Shown here one piece after another: positions 1 to 12,460 of a stretch of 64,000 bases of DNA. Made by a program: the position numbers and the translations under genes. The notes under the pieces were generated by a model that was given only the letters and a program-made list of their open reading frames with translations, searched no databases and was not told the DNA's origin. The DNA comes from Plectrocnemia conspersa. Its lineage: Eukaryota > Arthropoda > Insecta > Trichoptera > Polycentropodidae. The stretch's first letter is position 1, and the number at the start of each line of letters is the position of its first letter. The stretch lies in contig VTFK01000054.1 of the NCBI GenBank assembly GCA_009617715.1, positions 1 to 64,000 on the forward strand. Direction: 5' to 3'.

Positions 1-37
1 TTTTTCACAGACGCTCGTTATTTATTATAGTATAATA

Positions 38-914
38 GAGTACGCTCGGGATAAGGATGCCGGTTTGTTATTGTGTGCGTGTACATGTATATGAGAGAGA
101 GAAGCGATGTAGCGTGTACTTCGTTGTCTCGCTTTCTCTTTTAAGGACATTCGCTGAGTCGTCAACGCTGGTATTCGTCATTAAAGTGCAGTGTGACACA
201 GAAGTTCGATCTTCTCTAGCGATTTATTTTAAATAATTTTGTGTTGATATTGGTTTAACCCAGATATGCCCACTGTCCCATGGGTGGGTCACTAAACTCG
301 TGCCACTGTTTTTTATTTATAAATGAAATTTTAAGAGAACAAAATTTCTTGTGTATATCTGGGTTAATTGATATCAAGGCTTCAAATATACACTTTAATT
401 TATTCGTTCTCTTACCCGTGGATTAAAAAAATATTTTAATTATTTTTCCATTAATCCGTACGTTGTTGGTTTTTTTACACTATTCTCTGTAGGGCTTAAA
501 AAAGTTATTATTCTTATCGTTGCGCCAATGATAATTTTTTAATTTATTCAATGGATTCTAATGATTTAATAAAGTCGTCGAGCCATTAAACAATCTGCGA
601 ATAATTTCTTTCCCCATTTTATATCTTTTTGCTTTTGAAGAATAGCTAAAGACTTCATTATTTTTTTGACTAGTGAAAAATTTTGTATTTTGCAAATATT
701 TAATTAATGACATCAATGTCTGGTTTCTTCGATTATATAATATATTTTTAATTGTCCGTTGAAATTTCCAACTTAGCTCAGATGTATGTATGTTAAATAT
801 ACATATATTTTCTTTTAAAATAAAAAAAAAATTAAATATTCTGAGCGAAATTGTTTTGAGCCACACAGTTCACGCACACAATAACAAACCGGAATCCTTA
901 TCCCGAGCGTACTC
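38..914. mobile_element. 877-bp TIR element, copy 1 (TA target site)
   Basis: It starts GAGTACGCTCGGGATAAGGA and ends with the reverse complement, with an inverted repeat of about 45 bp and one mismatch, and TA on both sides (36-37 and 915-916). No transposase is readable, so it is a non-autonomous element of Tc1/mariner-like target preference. A second near-identical copy sits at 44761-45638. An internal pair, AACCCAGATATG near 257 and ATATCTGGGTT near 353, forms a further inverted repeat. Confidence 0.85.
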
Positions 915-3646
915 TACGTTTGAAGCTGTTTCAAGCATTGTCTTAGTTTTAAAGAATTAACCCTAAGTAGAATTAAATATACAAATAAAATATAAAAAGC
1001 TACATCCTATGTTATATGCAACATAGCTTTGGCAAAGATGTTTTAAAAATCTGTAGCTAAAACAGTTTGTAGATGACTTTAACATTATAGACAAAGATGT
1101 TGATTAGTCTTTTAAATATTAGATAAAACAGTGAGTGAGATCAGCATCAAAAATATTTCACTATAAGAAAAGTAAATATCTTATGTGTATATTTAAATAA
1201 ACTTTCTAGGTTACATAGCTGAAAATTCCGGTTTGATGTAATATAATTATCTAATTTAATAAATCATATATTAATGGAAACACATTAAATTCAACTCATC
1301 GTATTATCTATTAGCTTATTTATAGGAACGAAATTTTAAGCTTTACAAAGGTAAATCAATCACCAGCAAACTCGTTCATATAATGTGTTTTATTAAACTT
1401 TAAACCGTTTGGCTGAAAACAACTTTTCGGAAAAGCTGAGCTAAAGCCACTACAAAAGTGGTTTAGAGCGCGAGCGGAATTTTAATGGAGCTCAAAAGCC
1501 TTAGATATTGTATGTATGGTAAAGAAAAAATACATATAAATTCGACGTTTATTAAATTTCCCGGCTTTCCGTTTTCATCCAAGCGTTTAACCTCAATCTC
1601 CTGTTGGAATTTTAATAATAAATTACCTTAGTTAAACACGAGACGGACGTCTTGTTGAATTAAGTTTGATTAATCATCCCCTGACATGGATTGCCAGTTT
1701 GATTCGAATCATTCCTTTGCGACTCAGCATCTTCCCATGGGACTGGGTCCAATTTAAGGTCGGATTTAGCCTTAAAGTCGGCACTTCGATTAAGGTTTAA
1801 CAAGCATGGACCTAACTATGAGTAGAAATTTAACTCAATAGATCATTGTGTACAGCGTGTGTTATTTTAACTGAATCTAATTTATATATAATATAATATA
1901 ATATAATACAGAATGAGATATCTTTACATTATTTTACATACATTGTGTATTTTACTTTGTTTTAGGTTGTGGTTCACATAGCTTTTTTAAACATATTATA
2001 AGTAAAATTAAATCTTTTATTGACCAAATTTATAATCAACAATGATCACAATTTAATTAAAATTTTATTAACATTATACAACGGGTATTTTTTACCTGAA
2101 ATATAATAGTAAGGTTGATCTTTTATTACTGTCACGATAAGATATGAACGCGTGCAATAAACCCAACTTGATAATTCCACTTCCTATTTTTTTTTGTGCC
2201 AGAACGTCACATTGCGCTATGACGTAATTGTCATAATAAATTTATACACTTCTCTTTTATGAACACCTTATTTTCTCTCCTTGTTCTGGGACGTCATATC
2301 CCCGGATTTCATTCACACACATGTGTATATCCTTTATACAATACATAGATACATACGGTACGGTCTGTTGTTTTCACATAAATCTTATCGGCGAATGATC
2401 TTTCGCCGACGAAGAAAAACGACCAATTCACACATTGGAAGATATATGTATATGGATGTATATATAGATACGAAAATATGCGTAGATTCTCTTCTTTCCC
2501 ATAATTCAGAGCCTGTGGCACAGTACCCCGCCATTTGGATGTAAAGGATCGTGGTGGTATTTCCCAGTTGGCTAATACCATATGGTGGTTATTAATGGCG
2601 ATTGATCTTCAGCTTTCGATCCCAAGACGCACATATTTTTCTAGTGAAAAGGTTCAAGATAAGATGTTTGCTCTCACTAAGTTGTAATCGTGGCATAAGG
2701 TTCATTAGAGTCATTTTTAACGTTTATCCTTGTCTGGAAAACGTTGGTTATAAATTGTTTTACTTTGCTTTATCGAGGGTGTGTTTTTCGAATGAATTGA
2801 CATATATACTGAGAAAAATAGTATATCGTTTATTGAGAAATTTTTACCAAAATTAGGTCAATACGTTAAGTTACAAGTATTAAAATTTTAAAAATATTCT
2901 TTAAATAAATTCAGTTATATATTATCTTAAGAGATTTTAATAAACATTTAGCAGTATAAAATAAAGAATCTGTCTTACTTTTATTTCACATATAAAATCG
3001 ATTTACTTGTATTATTTTATTAAATTTTAGCTAGCAAGATTCCAAAATAGAAATAATTTCTACAACTACTATCTCTATTTTTTATTTGCTTATTTGTATG
3101 TATATATTCTTTCGCCATAAGGACATTTATTGTATCCCCTAAAATATGTTTCATTGTTCATTTAGTTTATATTCTTGATGCGTCATCTTTATGCGCACAA
3201 ACAATTTCGACAGCTACTCTCGCTTTGTGACACATATACGCAAAAAATCTTCCCCTTCTTAACGTATGCATGTAAATGTAAATGTGACTTAAAATAAAAT
3301 AGACAGTAGATATAAACAAACATTGAATTAAAGTTAGGCGCACTTTATTATAAGTATGCAAAATACTACAAAGATACATATGCATGCTTAGCTAAATATA
3401 AAGTGTTAAGAGTGACATCATTGTAACCCATACATACATTGTTTTAAAATAAAAAATCAGCTATTATATTTTATTGATTTAAACGCATTTTCATATTTTC
3501 GACCCCGCATTTTTATTCACAGGAAACGGGCCAAACTTTATTGATAGTTTTACTTTACTTTCTTGCTATCTTGGATATAGATTTGTGTGTACAAAGTGGC
3601 ATACTTCATTTATAATATAAGTATATTATTTTGTGTTTAAAAGTCT
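915..3646. other. AT-rich non-coding stretch
   Basis: No supported gene. 1400-1830 is somewhat less AT-rich and looks like unique sequence. Elsewhere there are only short AT runs and ORFs without protein-like composition. No FLVCR exon was recognised here on the + strand. Confidence 0.5.
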
Positions 3647-4520
3647 TTAACCTTTACCGGACCGAGTGTACGAAAAAACGTACGCTCCCAACGTGGGTAC
3701 GGAAATACCCCCCGATCTTCATACTAATTTTTAGAACAAGAAATAATAGCATAAAATCAAGTATATGCATTTGAACAATCATTACATATATTAATATCAT
3801 GGAATTATTATATTTTATAACATTTTATCGTTTTTTTACGTAAAATAAAATTACACTAAGAAGCGTCATCATCGAAGCATGTCATTTTTCATCACTGTGG
3901 GCGGGCAGAACAGTGTCCGCTATCCCCACTACTACCCGATGTTGCGACAAGTGCTACTGTTTCTCAAACTATTGTATTAAAAAATAATATATTTACTTAC
4001 TACATATTTATTTTTTTCATTTATAAATTTATGTGCAGGGCTTTACATATTATCATCAATATTCTCTCTCCGAGATCAATATCAAGTGTCTTCTCTTTTA
4101 TTTGATTCCCATATTTATATACATTGCACACGTGACGCATTTCCTTATGACATTCCATAAGGTAACATGTACACCATCGATTTGTCCCTTCGATCGACCC
4201 TGTGACTACATGTGACGCATCATCTCTTTGTGACAAAGAGAACAAGTCTAGTACTGTTTCCAGTTTCAAGTGTCCCATCGATTTATGGTTTCGTTCAAAC
4301 GAATGATACCGAATAGACCTTGTTTGCTCTAATTGCTTTAACATAAACAAAATATCACGATTTTAGGTCGATGAACTAATTACGTTGCATCGTTGAAATT
4401 GTGTCGCAATCTTATTGAATTATATAATTATAAGAATTCATAGATTCAAAATCAGAGTATATAACATAAACACCGCGCGTATTGAATAAACACTGTCTCA
4501 AAATTAAAGATCCGTTAGGG

Positions 4521-4691
4521 TCCTTGGCGACACCGGAAATCATAAACATTCCAGAGCAATATGTATATCTCGTTCGCATCCAATAGATGAAATAACATTT
4601 TATGCATTTATAACCAAGTGTGGGCGAAACAAAAAATATTTTATCCCAACTGCTTTTCTGTTATATGAATGCACGACAAAACAATAGATTT
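4521..4691 (+). repeat. Direct duplication, copy 1
   Basis: It shares GCGACACCGGAAAT, TGTATATCTCG, TTTTATGCATTTATAACC and ATTTTATCCCAACTG in the same order with 4967-5120, with scattered differences, and lies inside the piggyBac-like element. Confidence 0.75.
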
Positions 4692-4966
4692 AATCGGAAA
4701 TGTTTAATTTAAATTTTTATATTGCCTTTGATTCATTATTTTATTATTGTTTTTTTATGTTACACTAAAAAACACTCATGTAATAAAAAATAATGATGAC
4801 AATAAAACTTCTTACATACCTAAATATTATGTAATTATGTAAATTTCATTAATAATTATAACACTAATATATAAAACGATGAAATCACAAAACACGATGA
4901 AAAAAGTAAATTTGCCGTCAACTAAATACCACGCGAATTGAGAAGCGCAGTTTCGTCATCCGTTTC

Positions 4967-5120
4967 TTGTGCGACACCGGAAATGCATTCCAGAGCGATA
5001 TATGTATATCTCGCTCGCACCTAATGGATGAAATACACATTTTATGCATTTATAACCGTAAGTGGCAAAATATTTTATCCCAACTGTGTTATAATGAATG
5101 CACGCAAAATATTGTATTTC
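4967..5120 (+). repeat. Direct duplication, copy 2
   Basis: Second copy of the 4521-4691 stretch, about 445 bp downstream, same strand, within the same TTAA-bounded element. Confidence 0.75.
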
Positions 5121-5307
5121 ATCACAAATGTTTGTTTTTCCTTATTTATGTATGAAATCTACTAAAAAATTATAAACATATGTGTAATGATTTAATTTAC
5201 ATATAATATGAACTTATTAACATTAGTAATTAAAAAAGTTACAACGAAAAAATAGCGACTTAGGGGACTTAATTGGTCCGGGCTAGGTTAAAATACATAT
5301 TAATCCT

Positions 5308-5382
5308 TTCAACGCCAAGCGCATGATATGATGCGCAACTAAATTTACTGTCTAACGCCAAGCGCATGATATGATGCGCTCG
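5308..5382 (+). repeat. Tandem hairpin repeat (two units)
   Basis: AACGCCAAGCGCATGATATG continuing ATGCGC occurs twice, 41 bp apart, about 20 bp outside the piggyBac-like right end. Each unit can fold with a GCGCAT/ATGCGC stem. Confidence 0.7.
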
Positions 5383-5998
5383 TTAAAACCTTCGTTTTTT
5401 AAAGAAACGGAAAGGTAAAAGTTGGCAATATATGTTTTAAAAATCAGTTTGAGTTCCTAGTAAACGATTTCAGTGATTTTATTTATAGAATTTGCGATGA
5501 AACAGTGGTATATATAATTATAAAGTCACGCCTTTAATTTTAGTCGTTTGTATTTCCTTCGCGCGCGGTTTCGATCGTGCTTCTTTAGACCACTTTTAGG
5601 GTTAGCACAAACGCATCGCGGAAATTCGTTTTTTTAAACTTTAATTTATGAATCGAAATTAAATTATGTCATCAATATTTCAATGATAATTGTGATTTGT
5701 AAATACTTGTGAATATATTTATACGTTATTTCGACTGTTTTAATATTGTCAACTGTTTTTGTGATTGGTTTTTATTGTTTGTAATAATTAAATAATAATA
5801 ATAATAATTACTATTAAATACTTATTAATAAATATAAATAAGATGTAATTAATAAAATATCAATATTAACTCTTAGTAAATATTAAATAATAATAATAAT
5901 AACAAAAACGATTCCTTGTCGTAGAATCATTTTATTTTACTTGTTATATTATTTTATAATTTATTTGTAATGTGTTTATTTATTTACATTAAATTAAT

Positions 5999-6060
5999 AC
6001 CATCGTGACCTAACAGGTTACCCCAATGCGTCACGATGGTCGAAAAGTTTATTATTTATT
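5999..6060 (-). mobile_element. LINE 3' tail hairpin fragment
   Basis: Reverse-strand copy of the 3' end of the LINE at 26990-29290. The hairpin arms CCATCGTGAC/GTCACGATGG enclose GCATTGGGGTAACCTGTTAG, and the bases before it (TTTTCGACC) also match. Downstream the reverse strand reads ATTAATTTAAT, as after the main LINE hairpin. Confidence 0.75.
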
Positions 6061-6094
6061 GTATATATATGTGTGTGTGTAATATATATTACAT

Positions 6095-6445
6095 ATTCCG
6101 CCTGGAGTGTAGATATGTTGCACTCTTGCCGGTACCAAGCCCGGATAAAGGAGGAGGGTTTTTATCATGGAGCAAACCAACCAACGTGGATAAATCCAAA
6201 AAATCACAAAGAAATAATAAATCCGCCCCGATTCATAATGACCTAGACGATCGAAATCTAGATAAACGATTGGACTTCAATTTTGGAAGCTGGAATGTGC
6301 AATATTACAACCAGGAAAAATGCAAACAATAGCGGAAGAAATACTAAAACTCAAGATATATCTAGAAGCCCTACAAGAAATTAGGTGGAAATGCCAAAAC
6401 CGATCACCGGTTGTAGTGCCGTGGAAGAAGAAGAAGAATATATTA
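6095..6445 (+). mobile_element. RTE-type LINE fragment: endonuclease start
   Basis: One frame reads through KRLDFNFGSWNVQ and, after a frame change, IAEEILKLKIYLEALQEIRW, matching the start of the endonuclease domain of RTE-like retrotransposons (the domain also found in CFDP2-like proteins). The reading then jumps to a short (GAA)n-like end, GGAAGAAGAAGAAGAA, so the reverse transcriptase has been lost. The preceding segment, CCGGTACCAAGCCCGGATAA, is probably 5' UTR. Confidence 0.7.
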
Positions 6446-7578
6446 TACATCTAATTATATATAGTTAAATGTAACATCGTATCTTGCTATCAAGTTTTAT
6501 TATTTATTATTTTTATATATAAAGAAATATGACAACCTTCAACAACAACCAATTGAAAACACCATTGATCAAAAACAAACGGTTTGGTTATTATGGTTAT
6601 TTTTGTGTACGATATATGTGATTTTGTATGCATCAAAGAAATCTTGTCGATATGTAAATTTTTATAACAGGATGTTTGTCTCAGTGTGAGCATGACCCTG
6701 CTTGTCGTTCGCTTGTATAGTGCCGCGCGCGTGCATGTGTGTGTAGGTGTGTGTACGCGAGCCAACACGCGGACTGACCAATAGATTTAGTTTTGTTCAC
6801 TTAATATTTCCAACAATACGACTAAAAATGTTTGTTTATTGATATAATTAGAATGTTTAAATCGTGTTAATCATACATATATAATTTTAAATATAAAAAT
6901 TGAGTATTTTGGCTGTAATGATGTGTTAAACAGAGTAAGTAGCCAAAAAATTATATCGCTAAAAACGCATGGCGTACAGTGAGTAATTAAGAATTTACTG
7001 GTCGGCGGTCTAAGGGTTAATAGCACTTTAGATCTATAAAATATGTAACTGAATTTATTAGGAATACTATAAAATATCATATTTTGAAACAATATTTTTG
7101 GTTTTTACTGCCTTTTCAACTTCTATTATCTATAAGTATATATAGTTTTCTTAATAAAGAGCGCCATGGTACTGTTTTCATTTTAAATGTTCTCCGTTAA
7201 GAGATAATTTCTGTATTCTGCTAACGAGCTCCTTGACTGTAAAGAAGTCCGATTACAAACATCCACCGAACCGAGGGGGTTCAAATTTTACCCTTCCCTC
7301 ATGGCTCGTCGGTTTCGTTATATTACTAAGACTGGCACATAAATCTGTCGTATTGCATTATTAAAGCCGGTTTTTTCTGTGTTATTAAAAATATAATTTC
7401 ATTTCTATATTAAAGCTAAGCGAATCGTTTTATGAACTATGTCAATTAAATGGTTCTTTTTTGTGCATCGAATGTGAATATCAAACAATAAATTATATTA
7501 AATTATATGTGTCATTTACTTCATCAATATCTTATACCGATTTTTGTGCTGCAATTTTTAAAAATGTTTTTTTTTCAG
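6446..7578. other. Non-coding upstream of first visible FLVCR exon
   Basis: AT-rich. It contains a GT-rich patch near 6725-6760 and a less AT-rich patch near 7225-7320. The polypyrimidine tract and acceptor of the FLVCR exon close it at 7578. No other gene was supported. Confidence 0.5.
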
Positions 7579-7803
7579 GGCTTGAGAGTAATAGCCATCA
7601 TGGGCGCTGTAGGAACTGCTACTGGATCCTGGTTAAAAGTGTTTTCGGTGCCGCAAAATATGTTCTGGCTAGGATTTCTCGGCCAGACCGTTGTGGGAAT
7701 TTCACAAGTTTTCGTCTTGAACTTGCCCGCGAGATTAGCAGCTGTATGGTTCGGCCCGAACCAAGTGTCTTCAGCGTGCAGCATCGGTGTGTTCGGAAAT
7801 CAG
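7579..7803 (+). CDS. FLVCR: FLVCR-like exon (first visible), 75 codons
   Basis: A T-rich tract ending in CAG precedes the exon, and CAG|GTTAGT follows it; it enters and leaves in phase 0. It encodes GLRVIAIMGAVGTATGSWLK (membrane segment near residues 3-20), a second segment near 28-48, and the conserved RLAAVWFGPNQVSSA stretch near 52-66. In vertebrate FLVCR1 the matching GLR motif follows the second membrane helix, so an upstream exon must supply the N-terminus. No stop codons or frameshifts are present. Confidence 0.93.
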
Positions 7804-8210
7804 GTTAGTGACCTAGTTATTTTTATGAACAAAAAAATATGTTTGTGCTACCCAATCGATGCTATTTATTAAACTGGGACATTGTAATTGATCACATATA
7901 TCTCCCTTATAACAAGAATCTTTATAATTAAGAATTAAATTCTATAATTTAAATTTAGTCTTGAAAAATATTTATTTGATAAAATATAAATAAATATAAT
8001 ATTACTTTAGAAATACAAAAAATTAATCATATTTCGAAGTCTATGCATTTTATCTATAACATCGTGTAGACAGTCTCACATACCGTTCACAAAAACAATT
8101 AATAATTACTACGTATTTTAACTCCCTACGCACTTTTAATTTATTTAACTCCAATATTTAATATATTTCAATAAATGACAGCATTTTTTTTAGTAATGTA
8201 TGATTATGTG

Positions 8211-8323
8211 GCACGTACGGTGAGACAATGCGTACGGTGCGTTCCGCACGCACTTATCTCTCACACACTCTCGTCACATAACACGCGAGCGAGCGAAAGG
8301 GAAGGTATCTCACCGTACGCGCT
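8211..8323. mobile_element. Palindromic foldback MITE, family A, copy 1
   Basis: The sequence runs CACGTACGGTGAGACAATGC to GTATCTCACCGTACGCG, with ACACGCGAGCGAGCGAAAGG on the right arm. The left arm is internally deleted compared with 54902-55052. The centre has CGTACGG and CGCACGCAC motifs. Much more GC-rich than its surroundings. Confidence 0.75.
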
Positions 8324-9206
8324 TGTTATATATGAAAGTAATCTTATATAAATACTTATATACAAGTGATTTTCGAAAAGTATAAATAACTTTTTTAACA
8401 ATTAGTTAGATTCCATGGATTTCAAGGTCATCAAGATTATTAATTTAAATATCCAGTGATGTCAAATCTTTTAACTTTTTTAAATTACATTCAGATTTTT
8501 TATAATATAAATGGATTTTTGCTCTATTTTTGTGCACAAATCATTGATTTTATTTGTTATTATTTGCCTCAAAATTTAATTATGTAACTATTCTGCAACT
8601 GTTATGACTCTTTTTCATGTTATTTATAATGAAGCACAGTAAAAAAATCATTCGAATATCTAAGATTTTTAAAATTATTTTCCAATTTTTGCGACATGCT
8701 TTAGTAAATATTTATTAGCCACTCAAACTATCGGGCGTTCGCGAGCTTCAGATTGGACACCACTGGCTTAGTCTTTCAGTATCTGTTTCATAAATATTTT
8801 TTTACCACTTCTGGACAAATTTTATCGATCGTTAAACGCTAAAAAATATTTTTCTTAAAATGAAAAAATTAAATAAATAAGAATAATTGAACTAATTAGT
8901 TCATCAGTGCTAATGGATGGCCTGCTACTCCGTTTTTTATATAAAAATAGCTTGTTTCTGTTTTTCCTGTTCATATAAAATAAGTTGCCAAGGAATTTAA
9001 ACAGCAGTTTATTATTTCACTGAACAAACCTCACATTAAGGCGAATTTAAAACAATGCCATCTTATACACTAACGTAAACACCGCATTGCTTGAACTGAT
9101 TCCTTGTAAATTGGCAAACAATACTTTCTTTCAAATTCTTGCGTATTTTAATATATGCTAAAATCTACATAATATGCTAAAATTGTAATATATACAAATA
9201 TTAAAA

Positions 9207-9490
9207 GACGGAATAGCGTACTCCGTAACGTCTCTGAGGTTGTGGGTTCGAGCCCCGGCAGCGGCACTCGAATTTTTATTTTAAAAAAGCGATATTATTA
9301 AAAAACCGGCCATTTATTGGTTATTAATTATATTACACTGATAGATATCACCGATTCACAGAATTTCAGTCTAATGATTAATATTTGTAGATATTCCTTA
9401 TATCTGATCGACTTACTCAGTTGTTACAGATTTACCCCATTGTAACGCATTGGACTTACACCTGTCAGGTTACAACGGAATATTTAATTA
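9207..9490 (+). mobile_element. tRNA-derived SINE, copy 1
   Basis: The head carries a B-box-like GGTTCGAGCCCC within TGTGGGTTCGAGCCCCGGCA and continues GCGGCACTCGAATTTTTATT. The body is AT-rich. The 3' hairpin at 9437-9480 has arms of TTGTAAC/GTTACAA type around GCATTGG and CCTGTCAG. The tail resembles the 3' hairpin of the local LINE. Confidence 0.75.
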
Positions 9491-10329
9491 TAAAAAAATA
9501 TACTACATGTTAAAACTTTGATAATAAATCACATTTTTTAGCAAATTTCGAAATTCTGTCTTAAAATTATAAAAAAAATAAGAACGGATGACTCATATTA
9601 TCTTTTTAGAAGTAATTATTTTTTAAATGCTAAAATGTGGTATAGGAGCAATAATTTGCAAAAAGCGAATTAGTAAAAAATGTGCTTAAAATATATCTTT
9701 ACATATAATTTTTATATATTTATTTTTATTGACAATCAAAGGCAAATAAATCTAGTCGTGCTAAATCTGGATTAAGAGGGGGGGTAATTTAGGTTTAAAG
9801 TATTATTAGTTTCTATAGAACATATTCTTGAATTATTAAACATTGATTTATTTTTAAACTGATGTAAAAAATATTTAAAAATAATGCATTTTAATTGATT
9901 ATTATTGCACAATCTTATATTTAATCATAAATATATGCAACACAATCAACAACCACTAAATAAATAGTGAGACACCATACTAAAATTAAAGTCTGTAGGA
10001 TTGTGATATATATTTTATTAATTATAAGCTTTTATTATAGCGTATATTTAATAAAAGTCACTATGCATGATCTAGCATGATTTTATTTTAATCATCCATT
10101 ACGATATATTTATCAGTGAAAATTGGAATTTTAATTATATGTATGTATATTAATCGCAGAAATAATTAAAATATTAAAATACGGAAGTTTATATGGAAAT
10201 CAGGTCTTCCAGGTATTAGTGAATATTTTATTTCATTAATATTGTAATTCAGTTATTTTAGAATGAAATACGTTAGCAAATAAATAAAGTGGTGTTCTTG
10301 AAGGCTAATTGATGTATTTATTAATTTTG

Positions 10330-10415
10330 AATTTGTAACTGCCATATTTGTATCATTAATAAATAACGTCAAGAGCAGAGGGCCCAGGTTGGACCTTTGA
10401 GGAACTTTGGAAAGA
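10330..10415 (-). mobile_element. LINE reverse transcriptase fragment
   Basis: On the minus strand this reads VPQRSNLGPLL, a frame change, then FINDTNMAV, equivalent to GVPQGSNLGPLLF and INDINTAI of the LINE at 26990-29290 (motif B region). Confidence 0.65.
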
Positions 10416-12460
10416 TGTATAAGATGTAATATTTAAATATAAAAATGATAAAATACAATTTTCGTACAATGCACGTATTCGGAAATTGGCTGAATTTTTG
10501 TCATTTTATTTCATTACATCGTTTCCCGTCGGAAAATTGTCACATTTCGCGGAAATTGCGAGGACAAATTTAGGAAAACTAAACGATGTATAGCGTCGAA
10601 CAAAATATCATAAATACCGTGCTAATAAGAGTTTTGCGCTATATCTTCGAACACATTCATTAATGATATATGCTCGGCTTTTATCCTTGCAAACGAAGCT
10701 CTCCTCTCATATTTATGTTACATTCTCCCATTTATTTGCAAAGTGCCGTTATGAAAACCTTCTTATAGTTTTGGTATTGTTAATGGTTTTGTGTACATAA
10801 ATTATTGTTTTTTTTATCTTTATAACTCTAACCTTGCCTCTCAATATAAATACATAATATTTTATAATAATTAATATTATTTATTAAGATCAAATATTAG
10901 TTTTATTCCGTGGCTTAATTAATATATAATTTTATAGTACAGATAAACGTAAATAAAAATGAGATGTCATACTATGATAATATTTTCTGTATACGCTCAA
11001 AAGTTTCCACTAGTTTGCATTTCATAAAATGTGCATTTTTATCATGTCACGTACAGCTATTTTTCTAGTAGACATTTCAACAAATTGTACCGCTTTATTG
11101 TAGTCATAGACATTTATTCCCCAATATATATATCAAAATTTTGTTATAATAATCATACTATTTAATTTAAATTTAATGAAAAAAATATAAAGATGCTGGT
11201 TCACTTCTAACTTAAGTCACACAAAGACGTCTTGATCTTTATAACGAGAATAAATAACACAATTCTTTCCGAGCAAATATTTTATTTTGCCTTCTTACGT
11301 AACCGTCGCATAATAATCTTTCTATCATCTACTTCATAGTAGATAAATTGTACGATACCTATAAAATAGATTTATAACATAAATTCGATCTATCGACAAA
11401 TAAAAAAGTTGTATTTTTTACTCATTCAGCGACGCTACTGTAAGATCCTCGTAAATATTGATGAGGCGCTATAAAACACTAAAAAAGTATAACTCAAACG
11501 TTCCTTTGTATACTTTCGTCGTACGTCATTTTTGTATGAATTTCAAATGATATATTAATGATAGATTTACCTATTTTTTAACGCAGTAATTATTTATTAA
11601 TTTAATTTAAATATAAAATATTTATTAATAATATGAAAAACTTTAAAGTTAAAATTTGTGTTATGCCACATAAAAAATATTACGTATTTGATTGCAATAT
11701 AATGTTATATCATAAATACGAAAACATACGCCAAGTTGACAGATTATTTTTTAATTATCTAGATAACCAGACAATATTGATTTTACTGCTATATAACATT
11801 ATGCTTATGAAAGAAGTTTTATTAAAAAAATGTAATGCAAGATTTGGCTTTAACCAATCTCACCTTTTTTTTCCATCTCATACTGTATAATAAAGTAATT
11901 TGAAATTTAATACATTATCTCAATGTATTTCCATAACTTCTTATACACACAGAAATATACTATTTCATACAGGATGATCAAAATAACAAATGATGTTTTA
12001 ATCTTGGTATTTCGCGATCCCTTAATTCTGCATAAAAAAAATGTTTATATACATTCCATGATTTATTGTCGCTTTATAAATAAAAAAAATATTGTAATAT
12101 CTGTCATTGATATAAATAAATTATAAATAAAATACGATGAAGTAAATCATCAGATTCTTAATGGTTCACTAGTTATGATTTATTATGTGATTTAATGTTA
12201 CATATTTAATATGCATGTATTCCAACTACATTTTCTTTAATTGTAAATGTGTTACATTTGAGTCATTGTTTTAAAATAATTTTTGCCTTAAAGATTTGCG
12301 CGAGATATTCAAACATATTATTTTTTGGTAATGTAATTGTTTAAATGGTAAAATAAAAATATTCATAAAAAATATGACACTATCGAATATGATTCCATTC
12401 TTTCTTCTTGTATTTGTTCTACAGTATTAACCATTAAGGAAAATAATCGCTTAAATCTTA
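10416..12460. other. AT-rich intronic stretch
   Basis: No supported gene. ORFs at 11633-11890 and 11923-12126 are low-complexity AT-driven frames without recognisable domains. Confidence 0.5.

Larger units (their letters stand above)
3651..5287 (-). mobile_element. piggyBac-like element, decayed
   Basis: TTAA lies at 3647-3650 and 5288-5291. The termini are related in inverted order (CCTTTACCGGACC on the left; GGTCCGGGCTAGG on the right). On the minus strand, 4350-4021 encodes a piggyBac-type cysteine-rich tail (RWCTCYLMECHKEMRHVC), the zinc-binding C-terminus of these transposases. The catalytic core was not found. A stretch of about 160 bp occurs twice in direct order (4521-4691 and 4967-5120), which suggests internal rearrangement. 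Confidence 0.7.

Noticed and set aside
558..866. 102-residue minus-strand ORF
   Set aside because: Within the TIR element, AT-driven composition, and not preserved at full length in the second copy.
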